Shown: positions 10,934 through 20,305, counted from the stretch's first letter. The stretch: DNA of 64,000 nucleotides from Paraburkholderia flava (GCF_004359985.1 NZ_SMRO01000001.1:2394193-2458192), one strand, 5' to 3'. Notes: generated by a model not told the origin, from the sequence alone. Made by a program: numbers and translations.

Positions 10934-11227
10934 TTACTTGCCCTGAATCAGCAAACCCAACGGCGCCAGCGGGCCCACCGGAATCAGATCGTACTTCGCA
11001 AAACCACCTGTCACGAGTGGCAGCGTATCGAGTTCTCTCTTCGCTTCGTCGACCGACGCGACATTCATCAGAAAAATCACGCCGGGTGCATCCTGCCGGT
11101 ACCAGAACTGCTCGATCGTGCCGTCGAGATAGTGCTTAAGCGTCGCGGGTACCTCCTTCGGCATGATCTCCTTCCGTTGTTCATCTGAAACCGGCTTAAC
11201 GATAGATCCGACAGCCAGGACTTTCAT
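10934..11227 (-). CDS. Small YciI/muconolactone-isomerase-like protein
   Basis: A 97-residue protein of one alpha/beta ferredoxin-like domain. It begins MKVLAVGSIVKPVSDEQRKE and holds a YLDGTIEQFWYRQDAPGVIF core and the LPLVTGGFAKYDLIPVGPL end typical of muconolactone-isomerase-like and YciI-like small proteins. These often act as small dimeric or decameric enzymes or binding proteins. No aromatic-degradation genes are nearby, so a true muconolactone isomerase role is doubtful. It is divergent from the MFS exporter gene. The shared control region holds two inverted repeats. Confidence 0.7.
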   Translation of the reverse strand: MKVLAVGSIVKPVSDEQRKEIMPKEVPATLKHYLDGTIEQFWYRQDAPGVIFLMNVASVDEAKRELDTLPLVTGGFAKYDLIPVGPLAPLGLLIQGK

Positions 11228-11605
11228 GTAGCGCTCCTTTGGAAAACGTCGATTCGGGGAATTGACTTTAGCCAGTGCGCTGAAAAACGACTATCGTCCT
11301 TGACGCCAATTTTGGTGGTGTTTACGCCATCGAATTGAGGCGATGCGTCTGGCGTAAACGCCCACAACGTTGTCGTTTGTGACGATAGCGACTGGACGTG
11401 CGCATCACTACACTCAACGCTGTTGCATATCGCAACAAGCATCGGTCACAGGGGCATTGACGAAGCGCGCGCCACAGCGCGAAAAGACGCACGTCATGTC
11501 GTGTTGGTCACCCACGCCCCGAAAGCGGAATGAGAAGGCCGCTCCCGTTCGCCTTATCCGCACCGATAAAAACCTCGCATCGAATTGACGTCAACAGGAT
11601 TTCCA
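11228..11605. promoter_or_regulatory. Divergent control region with two inverted repeats
   Basis: A 378-bp gap between divergent genes, with no gene of its own. It holds a perfect 10-bp inverted repeat, GTTTACGCCA at 11320-11329 and TGGCGTAAAC at 11350-11359, with a 20-bp gap. It also holds TGTTGC-ATATC-GCAACA at 11421-11437. Both look like binding sites of dimeric regulators. No regulator gene is adjacent, so the factor would be encoded elsewhere. Confidence 0.55.
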
Positions 11606-12814
11606 ATGGATCGACGATTACTGGTTTTAGCGCTGGGCATGTTTGCGCTCGGCACCGACAGCTTCGTGATGGCGGGCGTCCTGCCCGAGATCGCGCGCAG
11701 TTTCGATGTGAGCATCGGCGCGGCAGGGCAGATGACGACGGTTTACTCCATCACGTACGCGATATTGTCACCCGTCCTCGCGACGCTGGCCGCCGGCGTT
11801 CCGCGCAAACGTCTGTTGCTGTTAGCGCTTGCGCTCTTCGTGATTGCGAACGTCGGCACGGCGTTCGCGCCGACCTTCGGCATCGCGCTCGCGACACGGG
11901 CTATCGCGGGCCTTGGTGCCGCGATGTTTTCTCCGACGGCAATGGGTGCTGCGCCGATGATCGTGCCGCCGGAACGCAGGGGCATTGCGCTCGCAGTCGT
12001 GCTGACCGGGTTGACCGTTTCGACGGCCACGGGCGCACCGATCGGCACGATCATCGGCGGCCTCGGCAACTGGCACTGGACGATGATCTACGTGGCGGCA
12101 CTCGCGGCGTTGTCCTTCATCGGTGTGGCCGCGTTGCTGTCGGAGATCCCCAAGCTCCCGCCGATCCCGCTCGCAAAGCGACTCGCACCGCTCGCGGATG
12201 CACGCGTGGGACTCACGCTCGCGTCGACGTTGCTGTTCTTCACGGGGGTCTTCACGGTCTACACGTATTTCGCTGTCGTGTTCGATCGCGCGATTGGCGG
12301 CAATCCGGCGCTGCTGAGTGCGGCGCTGGTTCTGTGGGGGCTGTCGGGTGTCGTGACCAACATCATCGTGGGCCGGTTGATCGACCGGATCGGTACGCGC
12401 AGGGTACTTGGCGCGTTGCTGGCCATTGTGCTTGTGGACTTCTTTCTGGTGCGGTGGGCGGGCGCCAGTCTCTGGACAACCATTCCGGTGGTCATCCTGT
12501 GGGGCGGTTGCGGCTGGGCCATTCTCGTACCTCAGCAACATCGCATCATCACGATCGCGCCTGCTGTGGCTCCGATCCTGCTGGGTCTGAACAACTCCGC
12601 GACTTTCCTGGGCGCGACGGCCGCAGGCATCATGGGTGCTGTAGGGCTTCAGATGGTCGGCGCGCATAGCCTCGGGTACGTGGCCGCGATCTTTATTGCC
12701 GCAGCGCTTGTCACCACGGAACTGGCGGGCCGGAAGATTGCAGCGGTCCATCGTGCCGGTGTCGCGGCCCAGCATGCCGCAACTGGCGTTGCCGCATCGT
12801 CGGAACGGGCATAG
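11606..12814 (+). CDS. MFS transporter, DHA1 (AraJ/YdhP-like) family
   Basis: A 402-residue inner-membrane carrier with about 12 transmembrane segments. ATG 11606 has AGGA 6 bp upstream and gives the standard start MDRRLLVLALGMFALGTDSF. The family signature GTDSFVMAGVLPEIA in TM1 and the loop 2-3 motif (LATLAAGVPRKR) are present, as is the TM5 motif of drug/proton antiporters (GLTVSTATGAPIGTIIGG). Members export drugs, sugars or nucleosides. A methyltransferase gene follows after 35 bp on the same strand, so the two may act on the same small molecule. The substrate is unknown. Confidence 0.9.
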   Translation: MDRRLLVLALGMFALGTDSFVMAGVLPEIARSFDVSIGAAGQMTTVYSITYAILSPVLATLAAGVPRKRLLLLALALFVIANVGTAFAPTFGIALATRAIAGLGAAMFSPTAMGAAPMIVPPERRGIALAVVLTGLTVSTATGAPIGTIIGGLGNWHWTMIYVAALAALSFIGVAALLSEIPKLPPIPLAKRLAPLADARVGLTLASTLLFFTGVFTVYTYFAVVFDRAIGGNPALLSAALVLWGLSGVVTNIIVGRLIDRIGTRRVLGALLAIVLVDFFLVRWAGASLWTTIPVVILWGGCGWAILVPQQHRIITIAPAVAPILLGLNNSATFLGATAAGIMGAVGLQMVGAHSLGYVAAIFIAAALVTTELAGRKIAAVHRAGVAAQHAATGVAASSERA

Positions 12815-12849
12815 ACAGAATCTGAAGCATCATTTCAACGGAGAAGAGC

Positions 12850-13680
12850 ATGAGTAACGAAGCACAAGTCGACCCGCACTACGAGCGCGGCAGTCTCGTC
12901 GAGCGACTTAAAGCCGCACTGATAGCAGCAGGTTTCGATGCAAGAGCGCCACGTCCCGAAGATCTGGAGCCGCTGGATCAGTTTCACTCTCGCGGTCTCG
13001 ATGCGACGATCGAGCTTGCGCAGGCACTTCACCTCGACAAGGCGACGCAGGTTCTCGACATCGGCTCGGGACTGGGCGGACCGTCACGCTACCTGGCATC
13101 GCACTATGGCAGCACAGTGCGCGGTATTGATCTCAGTCCGTCCTTTGTCGACGCGGCGACATTTCTCGCGGAGAAAACCGGACTCGCCGATCAGGTCACC
13201 TATCAATGCGCGAACGCACTCGCGCTTCCATTCGAAGCGGAAGCGTTCGACGTTGCATGGACCCAGCACGTCGCGATGAACATCGCCGATCGTTCGGCGC
13301 TTTACGGCGAAGCATTTCGCGTATTGCGTCGAGGCGGTCGGTTTGCGATTTTCGACGTCGTGTCCGTATCGGATGAACCGCTGCATTATCCGGTGCCCTG
13401 GGCATCCACGCCCGACACGAGCTTTCTCGTGACCGCCGACCAGATGCGCGCTGTGCTGCTCGAGCAAGGCTTTAGCGTCGAGTCGTGGACCGACTCCACC
13501 GCTGCTGGTATTGAATGGTTCGCGGAGGTGCAGCGGAAACGCGCACAACAACAGGCTGTGCCCGCGCTGGGTCTTCATGTCGTGATGGGTCCCGGCTTTC
13601 GCGAGATGGCCGGGAATCTTGCGCGCAATCTCGTCGAGGGACGGGCGGGGCTGGTCCAGGCGATTCTGCGCAAGGCTTGA
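12850..13680 (+). CDS. Class I SAM-dependent methyltransferase
   Basis: A 276-residue protein. Motif I is VLDIGSGLGGPSRYLA at about residues 68-83, followed by the acidic ribose-binding GIDLSP, the motif II region FDVAWTQHVAMNI and the post-motif VLRRGGRFAIFDVV. This pattern is nearest to glycine/sarcosine N-methyltransferase-like and ubiquinone-type small-molecule methyltransferases. ATG 12850 follows a GGAGAAG site. The gene lies 35 bp after the MFS gene and is probably in its operon. The methyl acceptor cannot be told. Confidence 0.88.
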   Translation: MSNEAQVDPHYERGSLVERLKAALIAAGFDARAPRPEDLEPLDQFHSRGLDATIELAQALHLDKATQVLDIGSGLGGPSRYLASHYGSTVRGIDLSPSFVDAATFLAEKTGLADQVTYQCANALALPFEAEAFDVAWTQHVAMNIADRSALYGEAFRVLRRGGRFAIFDVVSVSDEPLHYPVPWASTPDTSFLVTADQMRAVLLEQGFSVESWTDSTAAGIEWFAEVQRKRAQQQAVPALGLHVVMGPGFREMAGNLARNLVEGRAGLVQAILRKA

Positions 13681-13760
13681 CGCTTCGAACACACCTCGCT
13701 TGATCACCAGGCATGAGTTAGGCATGACCCGGGCATGACGCGAATTTTTGCTGTGATAAC

Positions 13761-13790
13761 CTTGATCGATCGTTCCATCGACCGATCAAG
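13761..13790. promoter_or_regulatory. Inverted repeat upstream of the LysR gene
   Basis: Two 12-bp arms, CTTGATCGATCG (13761-13772) and CGACCGATCAAG (13779-13790), pair with one mismatch around a 6-bp centre. The repeat lies 33 bp before the LysR start. It is a likely autoregulatory operator, or the site of another dimeric factor. A terminator is less likely because no T-run follows. Confidence 0.5.
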
Positions 13791-13822
13791 ACTATCGTTT
13801 CGCGTGAGATTCCCGCCCGTTC

Positions 13823-14788
13823 ATGTCAGCGTCCAGCTTTCCTCCCCCTGAACTTCCCGTTGCGCTGCAAGGCGGCGATACGCGCAGTCATCTGCTGTCG
13901 CGCATCGACATGGTCACGCTGCGGCTCTTCATCGCGGTCGTCGAGGAAACCAGCATTGCGCGTGCAGCGGATCGCGAGCATATGGCGCCGTCGGCGGTCA
14001 GCAAACGGCTGGCGGACCTCGAACACATGATGCGCGTGCCGCTGCTCGAGCGGCATCGGCGCGGCGTATCGCTGACACCGGCCGGTCATGCGCTGCTGCG
14101 GCATTCGCGCCGCATTCTGCGTGACCTCGAACAGCTGGAGAGCGAGATCGGCGAGTTTTCGTCGACGACGCAAGGCGCGCGCGGCCATGTGCGCGCACGC
14201 GCGAACGAGTCCGCGCTATTCGGTTTTTTCCCCGATGCGCTGAGCCGCTTCATGCGGGATTTCCCGAACATCACCGTCGATCTGCAACCGGACACGAGTA
14301 CCGGTGCCGTGCTCGCGGTTCGCGAAGGCGCCGCCGAGTTCGGTATTTTCTGGGGCGATCAGCCGGTCGATGGGCTGACGGTGGTGCCGTGTTACGTCGA
14401 TCGTCTCGTCGTGGTGGTGCCGCAGGGACATGCACTGGTAGGGCGGCGTAACGTGACCTTCGTCGACCTGCTCGATCACGCGCTGATCCTGCAGGAACCG
14501 TACAGCTCGATCCAGAACCTCACCGAGCGTCTCGCCGCCGAGGCGGGCCGCACGCTCAAGTCGCGGATTCGCGTGGCCGGCTTCGATGCGGTGTGCCGGA
14601 TGGCGCAGGCGGGACTCGGCATCGGCATCGTGCCGGACTACTTCGTGACCGACCGCGCGGCCGCGATGCATATCGCCGAAGTGCCGCTCGACGAAGCCTG
14701 GTCGAATCGTCTGCACAAAATCTGCGTGCGCGAGCGCGATGAGATGTCGGTGGCGACGCGCCTGCTGGTCGAATTTCTCTCCCGCTGA
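13823..14788 (+). CDS. LysR-family transcriptional regulator
   Basis: A 321-residue protein with an N-terminal winged helix (VTLRLFIAVVEETSIARAAD, then APSAVSKRLADLEHMMRVPL, about residues 31-75) and a LysR-type co-inducer domain with the usual two-lobe pattern. It has about 29 extra residues before the conserved start; the internal Met at residue 30 (MVTLRLF) is an alternative start. The leuC-leuD-leuB-ABC operon follows 169 bp later on the same strand, and this is its most likely activator. The effector would be expected to be the imported substrate or a pathway intermediate. Confidence 0.9.
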   Translation: MSASSFPPPELPVALQGGDTRSHLLSRIDMVTLRLFIAVVEETSIARAADREHMAPSAVSKRLADLEHMMRVPLLERHRRGVSLTPAGHALLRHSRRILRDLEQLESEIGEFSSTTQGARGHVRARANESALFGFFPDALSRFMRDFPNITVDLQPDTSTGAVLAVREGAAEFGIFWGDQPVDGLTVVPCYVDRLVVVVPQGHALVGRRNVTFVDLLDHALILQEPYSSIQNLTERLAAEAGRTLKSRIRVAGFDAVCRMAQAGLGIGIVPDYFVTDRAAAMHIAEVPLDEAWSNRLHKICVRERDEMSVATRLLVEFLSR

Positions 14789-14922
14789 TTTCGTCTGATT
14801 CCTGCCCCACGCAATCCAGCCATCGCGAACCACGCAGCCAGCATTCCGAAATACGTCTTCTGCAACGATTTTGACGTGCGCAGACTGCACTCCATCGATC
14901 AATCGTCGCTAACCGGCACGGC

Positions 14923-14954
14923 CACTCCATGCCGGCAGCGATCCGCATGGAGTG
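14923..14954 (+). promoter_or_regulatory. Hairpin that would cover the leuC ribosome-binding site
   Basis: CACTCCATG (14923-14931) and CATGGAGTG (14946-14954) form a perfect 9-bp stem with a 14-nt loop. The right arm contains the GGAG (14949-14952) that lies 5 nt before the preferred GTG start of leuC at 14958. A further GCACTCCAT at 14887 could pair in competition. In mRNA this could reduce or switch translation of the first structural gene. The alternative is a DNA operator. Confidence 0.45.
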
Positions 14955-14957
14955 CCT

Positions 14958-16397
14958 GTGATTCATCCATCGAGTGCGCGCCGCACCTTGCTGGACAAGC
15001 TGTGGGAATCGCACGTCGTGGTCGAACGCGACGACGGCCACACGCTGCTCTATATCGACCGGCATTACGTCGGCGACGACCTGCCGCGCGATACGTTCGA
15101 CGTGCTGGCGCGCAAAGGTCTGCGCGTGCGCCGCCCCGACGCGACGTTCGCGATGGCCGATCATTACGCGTCGACGTATGGCCGCTCGGTGGCCGATGTC
15201 GTCGACGATGCACGGCGCGAGATGGTCCAGCGGCTGGTGCATTTCACGCGCGATCAACACGTATCGCTGTTCCCGCTCGATGACCCGCGTCACGGCATCA
15301 TCCATGTTACGGGCCCCGAGCTGGGTCTGACGCTGCCGGGCATGACCGTCGTGTGCGGCGACAGCCACACGTCGACGCATGGCGCGCTCGGTGCGTTCGC
15401 ATTCGGCATCGGTTCATCCGAAGCGAGCCATGTGCTCGCCACGCAGACGCTGTGGCAAAAGCGGCCGCTTGCGATGCAGGCGCAACTCACTGGCACGTTG
15501 CCGCTCGGCGTTACCGCAAAAGATTTAATCCTTGCGCTGATCGCGCAGATCGGCGTGGCCGGCGGCGCGGGACACGTGATCGAATACGTCGGCAGTGCAA
15601 TCGATGCGCTCAGCGTCGAAGCACGCATGACGTTGTGCAACATGTCGATCGAAGCGGGCGCGCGCGCTGGTCTGATCGCACCCGACGAGCGTACGTTCGC
15701 TTATCTGCATGGTCGTCCGTATGCACCGCAGGGCACAGCGTGGGACGACGCGCTGTTGCGCTGGCGCGAACTGCGCAGCGACGACGGTGCACACTTCGCA
15801 CGCCGTGTCGCGCTCGACGCATCGCGTGTCGCGCCGATGGTGACGTGGGGCACGAATCCGGCGCAATCGGCGGGCATCGACGGTCACGTTTCGTCGATCG
15901 ACGAAGCGCAGGACGCCGCACAACGCGCTCGCTTCGCTGCGGCGATGAACTATATGGGTGTGACGCCGGGGCAGCAGATGGCGGGTCTCTCCGTCGATCG
16001 TGTCTTTATCGGTTCCTGCACCAACGGCCGCATCGAAGACCTACGTGCTGCGGCAGCGATGCTCGTAGGTCGCCGCGTACGCGTGCCGACGCTGATCGTG
16101 CCCGGTTCACGCACTGTCCAGACAGCGGCAATTGCCGAAGGACTCGATCGCGTGTTCGTCGAAGCCGGCGCCGAGTGGCGCGAACCGGGCTGCTCGATGT
16201 GTCTCGCGATCAACGGCGACGAAGGGCGGCCGGGCGAGCGAATCGCATCGACGACCAATCGCAACTTCGTCGGCCGCCAGGGACGCGGCGTCCGCACGCA
16301 TCTGATGAGCCCTGGGATGGCGGCTGCGGCCGCCGTCGCGGGTTGCCTGACCGACTACCGGGAGCTGCTTCGCGATGACACCGCTTTCGCGCATTGA
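14958..16397 (+). CDS. leuC: 3-isopropylmalate dehydratase large subunit-like protein (LeuC paralogue)
   Basis: A 479-residue aconitase-superfamily large subunit. It starts SSARRTLLDKLWESHVV and carries TLLYIDRHYV, GDSHTSTHGALGAFAFGIG and all three cluster-ligand cysteines (Cys354 in GSCTNGR; Cys412 and Cys415 in EPGCSMC), with the same 58 and 3 spacing as E. coli LeuC. With LeuD it would isomerise a 2-alkylmalate through the alkylmaleate. GTG 14958 is preferred over GTG 14952 because GGAG lies 5 nt upstream of it. The gene overlaps leuD by 23 bp. Linkage to a LysR regulator and an ABC importer, rather than to asd or other biosynthetic genes, suggests catabolism. A plain leucine role cannot be excluded. 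Confidence 0.9.
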   Translation: MIHPSSARRTLLDKLWESHVVVERDDGHTLLYIDRHYVGDDLPRDTFDVLARKGLRVRRPDATFAMADHYASTYGRSVADVVDDARREMVQRLVHFTRDQHVSLFPLDDPRHGIIHVTGPELGLTLPGMTVVCGDSHTSTHGALGAFAFGIGSSEASHVLATQTLWQKRPLAMQAQLTGTLPLGVTAKDLILALIAQIGVAGGAGHVIEYVGSAIDALSVEARMTLCNMSIEAGARAGLIAPDERTFAYLHGRPYAPQGTAWDDALLRWRELRSDDGAHFARRVALDASRVAPMVTWGTNPAQSAGIDGHVSSIDEAQDAAQRARFAAAMNYMGVTPGQQMAGLSVDRVFIGSCTNGRIEDLRAAAAMLVGRRVRVPTLIVPGSRTVQTAAIAEGLDRVFVEAGAEWREPGCSMCLAINGDEGRPGERIASTTNRNFVGRQGRGVRTHLMSPGMAAAAAVAGCLTDYRELLRDDTAFAH

Positions 16398-17016
16398 CGG
16401 TGTCGCGGTCGCGTTGCCGGCCGCCGACATCGACACCGACCAGATCCTGCCCGCGCGCTTCATGCACGTGCCGCGCGACGACTATGGCCGCTACTGTTTT
16501 CACGACCTGCGTTTCGACATCGCGACCGGCGCACGGCGCGACGATTTTCCGCTGAACCGCGCGCCGTTTAGCGCGGCGCAGATCGTGATCGCAGGGCCTA
16601 ATTTCGGTTGCGGATCGTCGCGCGAACAGGCGGTTCACACGCTTGCCGACTTCGGCATTCGCGCGCTGATCGGCACCACGTTCGGCGATATCTTTTTCAA
16701 CAACTGTCTGAAGAACGGCGTGCTGCCGATCTGCATGAGCGATGCGTTCGTCGCGCGGCTGTTCGACGCGGTCGCACATGCACCGGGCGCACAGGTGCAG
16801 ATCGATCTTCCGGCGCAACGGGTCGTCGCGCCCGACGGTCACGCGGATCACTTCGCCATCGACGCCTTCCACAAGGAAGCGCTGCTCGCGGGTCTCGACG
16901 AAATCGACGTGACGTTGCAACTGGACGCGCGGATCGACGCCTATGAGCAGGCGCACGCGATCCGCACACCGGTCACATCGTCACGCTTCACGACGCATCA
17001 AAAGGAAAACCCATGA
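16375..17016 (+). CDS. leuD: 3-isopropylmalate dehydratase small subunit-like protein (LeuD paralogue)
   Basis: A 213-residue swivel-domain subunit that completes the active site of the LeuCD enzyme. Family marks are [20 protein letters not shown] near the N-terminus, [17 protein letters not shown] at about residues 74-90, and [19 protein letters not shown] after it. The length is normal for bacterial LeuD. It starts 23 bp inside leuC and ends with a 4-bp ATGA overlap with leuB, so translation of the three genes is probably coupled. Confidence 0.9.
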   Translation: MTPLSRIDGVAVALPAADIDTDQILPARFMHVPRDDYGRYCFHDLRFDIATGARRDDFPLNRAPFSAAQIVIAGPNFGCGSSREQAVHTLADFGIRALIGTTFGDIFFNNCLKNGVLPICMSDAFVARLFDAVAHAPGAQVQIDLPAQRVVAPDGHADHFAIDAFHKEALLAGLDEIDVTLQLDARIDAYEQAHAIRTPVTSSRFTTHQKENP

Positions 17017-18077
17017 AGGTTGCAGTCTTGCCGGGCGACGGCATCGGCCCCGAAGTGACAGCGCAGGCGATGAAAGTCCTCGCGGTATTCGCGAGCGAAG
17101 GGATGCCGCTCGAATTCGAACACGCATTGATCGGCGGTTGCGCGTACGACGCGGGTGGCCATCCGCTGCCTGACGCGACCCTCGCGCTTGCGCGCGAAGC
17201 GGATGCGATCCTGTTCGGCGCAGAAGGGGGCTTCCAGTACGAGACGCTGCCGCGCGGCTTGCGGCCCGGCGACGCACTGTTGACCGTGCGCCGCGAACTG
17301 CAGTTGTTCGCGAACTTCCGGCCGGTGGTCAGCTATCCCGAGCTCGCGGGTGCATCGCCGCTGAAGGCATCGCATATCGACGGACTCGATCTGCTGATCC
17401 TGCGCGAACTGACCGGCGATATCTATTTCGGCGAACCGCGCGGCGTGCATGAAGAAGCGGGCGTGCGGGTCGGCATTAACACGATGCGCTACGACGAGAA
17501 CGAAATTCGCCGTATCGCGATCGTCGCGTTCGACACCGCGAGGAAACGGCGGCGTCGCGTGTGTTCGGTCGACAAGGCCAACGTGCTCGAATCGATGGAG
17601 CTGTGGCGCGAGGTGGTGACCGATGTCGGGCGCGCGTATCCGGACGTCGAACTCGATCACCTGTACGTCGATGCCGCAGCGATGAGCCTGTTGCGCGCGC
17701 CGCGTCAGTTCGACGTCATCGTGACCGGCAATCTGTTCGGCGACATTCTGTCCGACGAAGCGTCGATGCTGACCGGCTCGATCGGCATGTTGCCGTCGGC
17801 ATCGCTCGGTGCGGGCACCAAAGGGCTCTACGAGCCCGTGCACGGCTGCGCGCCGGACATTGCAGGGCAGGACATCGCGAACCCGCTGGCGTCGATCCTG
17901 TCGGCCGCGATGATGCTGCGCATGAGTTTCGGCAACGACGAAGCGGCGCTGCGGATCGAACGCGCGGTGCGACGCGTGCTCGCGTCGGGTTATCGAACGG
18001 CCGATATCGCGGAGCCGGGCACGCGACGCGTCGGCACCGCGCAGATGGGCGATCTCGTCGTCGCCGCGCTGTCGTGA
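17013..18077 (+). CDS. leuB: 3-isopropylmalate dehydrogenase-like protein (LeuB paralogue)
   Basis: A 354-residue NAD-dependent beta-decarboxylating dehydrogenase. It shows [20 protein letters not shown], the substrate loop [14 protein letters not shown], the [14 protein letters not shown] motif with the catalytic Tyr, VDKANVLE with the catalytic Lys, and the metal-binding [16 protein letters not shown]. These are IPMDH-type rather than isocitrate- or tartrate-dehydrogenase-type marks. It would oxidise and decarboxylate the isomer made by LeuCD to a 2-oxo acid. It overlaps leuD by 4 bp, and the ABC ATPase gene follows 32 bp later. Confidence 0.9.
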   Translation: MKVAVLPGDGIGPEVTAQAMKVLAVFASEGMPLEFEHALIGGCAYDAGGHPLPDATLALAREADAILFGAEGGFQYETLPRGLRPGDALLTVRRELQLFANFRPVVSYPELAGASPLKASHIDGLDLLILRELTGDIYFGEPRGVHEEAGVRVGINTMRYDENEIRRIAIVAFDTARKRRRRVCSVDKANVLESMELWREVVTDVGRAYPDVELDHLYVDAAAMSLLRAPRQFDVIVTGNLFGDILSDEASMLTGSIGMLPSASLGAGTKGLYEPVHGCAPDIAGQDIANPLASILSAAMMLRMSFGNDEAALRIERAVRRVLASGYRTADIAEPGTRRVGTAQMGDLVVAALS

Positions 18078-18109
18078 CACGACGCGACGCGAACGGACAC
18101 GGAGACATC

Positions 18110-19219
18110 ATGAGCGCTTTGGATCATCCGCTGGTGCGCTTTCGGGACGTCGGCAAAAGCTACGACGGCGTAACGAATGTTGTCGAAGGACTCGACCTCG
18201 ACATTCTCGAAGGCGAATTCCTGTCGCTGCTCGGGCCGTCCGGTTCGGGCAAGACCACGTGCCTGATGATGCTGGCCGGCTTCGAGTCGCCGACGCGCGG
18301 CGAGATCTGGCTCGGCGACATGCTGCTCAATACGATGCCACCGCACAAACGCGGCATCGGCATGGTGTTCCAGAACTACGCGCTGTTTCCGCACATGAGC
18401 GTCGCGCGGAACGTCGACTATCCGCTGACGGTGCGGCGCATGCCCGCGAACGAAAAAGCGGCTGCGGTGCAGCGCGCGCTCGAGATGGTCCGCATGCAGG
18501 ACTTCGCGCACCGGATGCCCGCGAGTCTGTCGGGTGGTCAGCAGCAGCGCGTCGCGCTGGCCCGCGCGCTGGTGTTCAATCCGCGTCTCGTGCTGATGGA
18601 CGAACCGCTCGGCGCACTCGACAAACGTCTGCGCGAACACATGCAGATTGAGCTGAAGGAACTGCACAAGACGCTCGGCGTGACCTTCGTCTACGTCACG
18701 CACGATCAGAGCGAAGCGCTGACGATGTCCGATCGCGTCGCCGTGTTCGATGCCGGCCGGATCCAGCAGATCGATCGTGTGGATCGTTTGTATGAGTCGC
18801 CGGCCAACGACATCGTCGCGAACTTCGTCGGCGATAACAACGTGTTCGTGGGACGCCTGCTCACACTCGATGGCGAGCGCGGCGAAATCGGCTTGCCGTC
18901 GGGCGAGATTCTCATCGGCAGCGTGGCGGGCGCGCCGCGTGTAGGCGATACGGTGCGCGCGTGCGTGCGGCCTGAACGGATGTCGATGATTGATCCCTCT
19001 GCTATCGCTGCGAAGAATGAACCCGCGCTGAACGTGATCCGAGCACACACCGCAGGAACGCTGTATTTCGGCGATCACGTGCGCGTGCGTTACACGCTGC
19101 ACGATCAGGAAACCGGCTTCGTCAAGGTGCCGCTCGGCAATGAGCCACTTGCACCCGATACCGCGCGAAGCGAACTCGTGCTCGCGTTTCCCGCGCGCTA
19201 TCTGCGTATTTTTGTGTAG
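18110..19219 (+). CDS. ABC importer ATPase, PotA (polyamine/opine) type
   Basis: A 369-residue ATPase. ATG 18110 has GGAGA 5 bp upstream. Walker A is GPSGSGKTTC, the Q-loop is in MVFQNYALFPHMSV, the signature is LSGGQQQRVALARAL, Walker B is LVLMDEPLGALDK, and the switch His is in YVTHDQSEALT. A C-terminal TOBE domain follows (about residues 240-369). This is the layout of PotA/FbpC-type importers for polyamines, opines, iron or small acids. It drives uptake with the two permeases and binding protein encoded just after it. Confidence 0.93.
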   Translation: MSALDHPLVRFRDVGKSYDGVTNVVEGLDLDILEGEFLSLLGPSGSGKTTCLMMLAGFESPTRGEIWLGDMLLNTMPPHKRGIGMVFQNYALFPHMSVARNVDYPLTVRRMPANEKAAAVQRALEMVRMQDFAHRMPASLSGGQQQRVALARALVFNPRLVLMDEPLGALDKRLREHMQIELKELHKTLGVTFVYVTHDQSEALTMSDRVAVFDAGRIQQIDRVDRLYESPANDIVANFVGDNNVFVGRLLTLDGERGEIGLPSGEILIGSVAGAPRVGDTVRACVRPERMSMIDPSAIAAKNEPALNVIRAHTAGTLYFGDHVRVRYTLHDQETGFVKVPLGNEPLAPDTARSELVLAFPARYLRIFV

Positions 19220-19249
19220 TACCCAACCACATACCCATCGGGGTCCATC

Positions 19250-20290
19250 ATGCGTATCCGGTACTTTCTGTCCGCACTCGTTGCGTTGAGCATCGCTCAG
19301 ATTCCGCAGCTCGCACTTGCCCGTCCGCTCTCGGTCGTCAATTACGGCGGCACGCTTGCGGACGCACAGCAGAGCGCTTTCATCAAACCGTTCCAGCAAT
19401 CGACCGGCATCGACACGCTCGCATCGTCGTATTCGGGCGAGCAGGCGAAAGTGAAAGCGATGGTCGACGGACAGCAGGTCAGCTGGGACGTCGTCGAAGT
19501 CGAATCGACCGATGTCGGTCGCGGTTGCGATTCGGGACTGTACGAACGGATCGACTGGTCGCAGATTCCCGCGCGAGATCAACTGACGAAGGCCGCTAAG
19601 GCGCGCTGCGGCGTGGGCCTGTTCGCGTGGGCCAATACGTTCGCATACAACTCGAAGCTGACGAAGACGGCACCGACGAGCTGGGCCGACTTCTGGAACA
19701 CGAAAAAATTTCCCGGCAAGCGCGGCATGCGCAAGACGGCGCGCGGCAACCTCGAATTCGCGTTGATGGCCGACGGCGTCAAACCGGCCGACGTGTACAA
19801 GCTGCTCGCGACGCCTGCCGGTGTCGATCGTGCGTTCAAAAAGCTCGATGAACTGCGGCCCGAGATCCAGTGGTGGGACGCGGGCGCGCAGCCGGCGCAA
19901 TTCCTTGTGTCCGGCGACGTGGCGATGTCGACTGTGTTCAGCGGACGGATCATCACCGCGCAGAAAACGGGGCAGCCGCTCAACCTGGTCTGGAACGGTG
20001 CGATCTCGGACTACGACTACTGGGTGATCCCGAAGGGCTCGCCGATGAAAGACGCCGCGATCAAATTTATCAACTTCACGATCACGCCCGACGCGCAGGC
20101 CGCTTATCTCGCGCTGCAGCCGGGCGGTCCGGTGAATCGCGCGGCGCTCGCGAAGATGTCGCCGGAGCAGTTGAGCAATCTGCCGAACACGCCCGAGCAC
20201 GCGAAAGAAGGGCTTGTGAACGATCGCGAGTTCTGGGACGAGCACGGCGACGATCTCGACCAGCGCTTCGCGGCCTGGGCGGCGCGCTAA
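19250..20290 (+). CDS. ABC importer periplasmic binding protein, PotD/IdcA type
   Basis: A 346-residue protein with a Sec signal peptide of about 25 residues ending at QLALARP. The mature start PLSVVNYGGTLADAQQSAF and the later SWDVVEVES, APTSWADFWNTKKFPGKRGM and YDYWVIPKGSPMKDAAIKFI segments are those of family 1/PotD-like binding proteins (spermidine/putrescine and related). Ligand identity cannot be read off. The link to LeuCDB suggests an organic acid or a derivative of one rather than a polyamine. Confidence 0.92.
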   Translation: MRIRYFLSALVALSIAQIPQLALARPLSVVNYGGTLADAQQSAFIKPFQQSTGIDTLASSYSGEQAKVKAMVDGQQVSWDVVEVESTDVGRGCDSGLYERIDWSQIPARDQLTKAAKARCGVGLFAWANTFAYNSKLTKTAPTSWADFWNTKKFPGKRGMRKTARGNLEFALMADGVKPADVYKLLATPAGVDRAFKKLDELRPEIQWWDAGAQPAQFLVSGDVAMSTVFSGRIITAQKTGQPLNLVWNGAISDYDYWVIPKGSPMKDAAIKFINFTITPDAQAAYLALQPGGPVNRAALAKMSPEQLSNLPNTPEHAKEGLVNDREFWDEHGDDLDQRFAAWAAR

Positions 20291-20305
20291 CGCCGGACAT
20301 CAGCA

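Noticed and set aside
10934..11227. Calling the small protein a true muconolactone isomerase
   Set aside because: No catechol-pathway genes are nearby and the fold is shared by many small proteins of other function.
17990..20245. A 751-codon minus-strand frame across leuB, the ATPase and the binding protein genes
   Set aside because: It is antisense to three well-supported genes, with Arg/His-rich composition typical of shadows.
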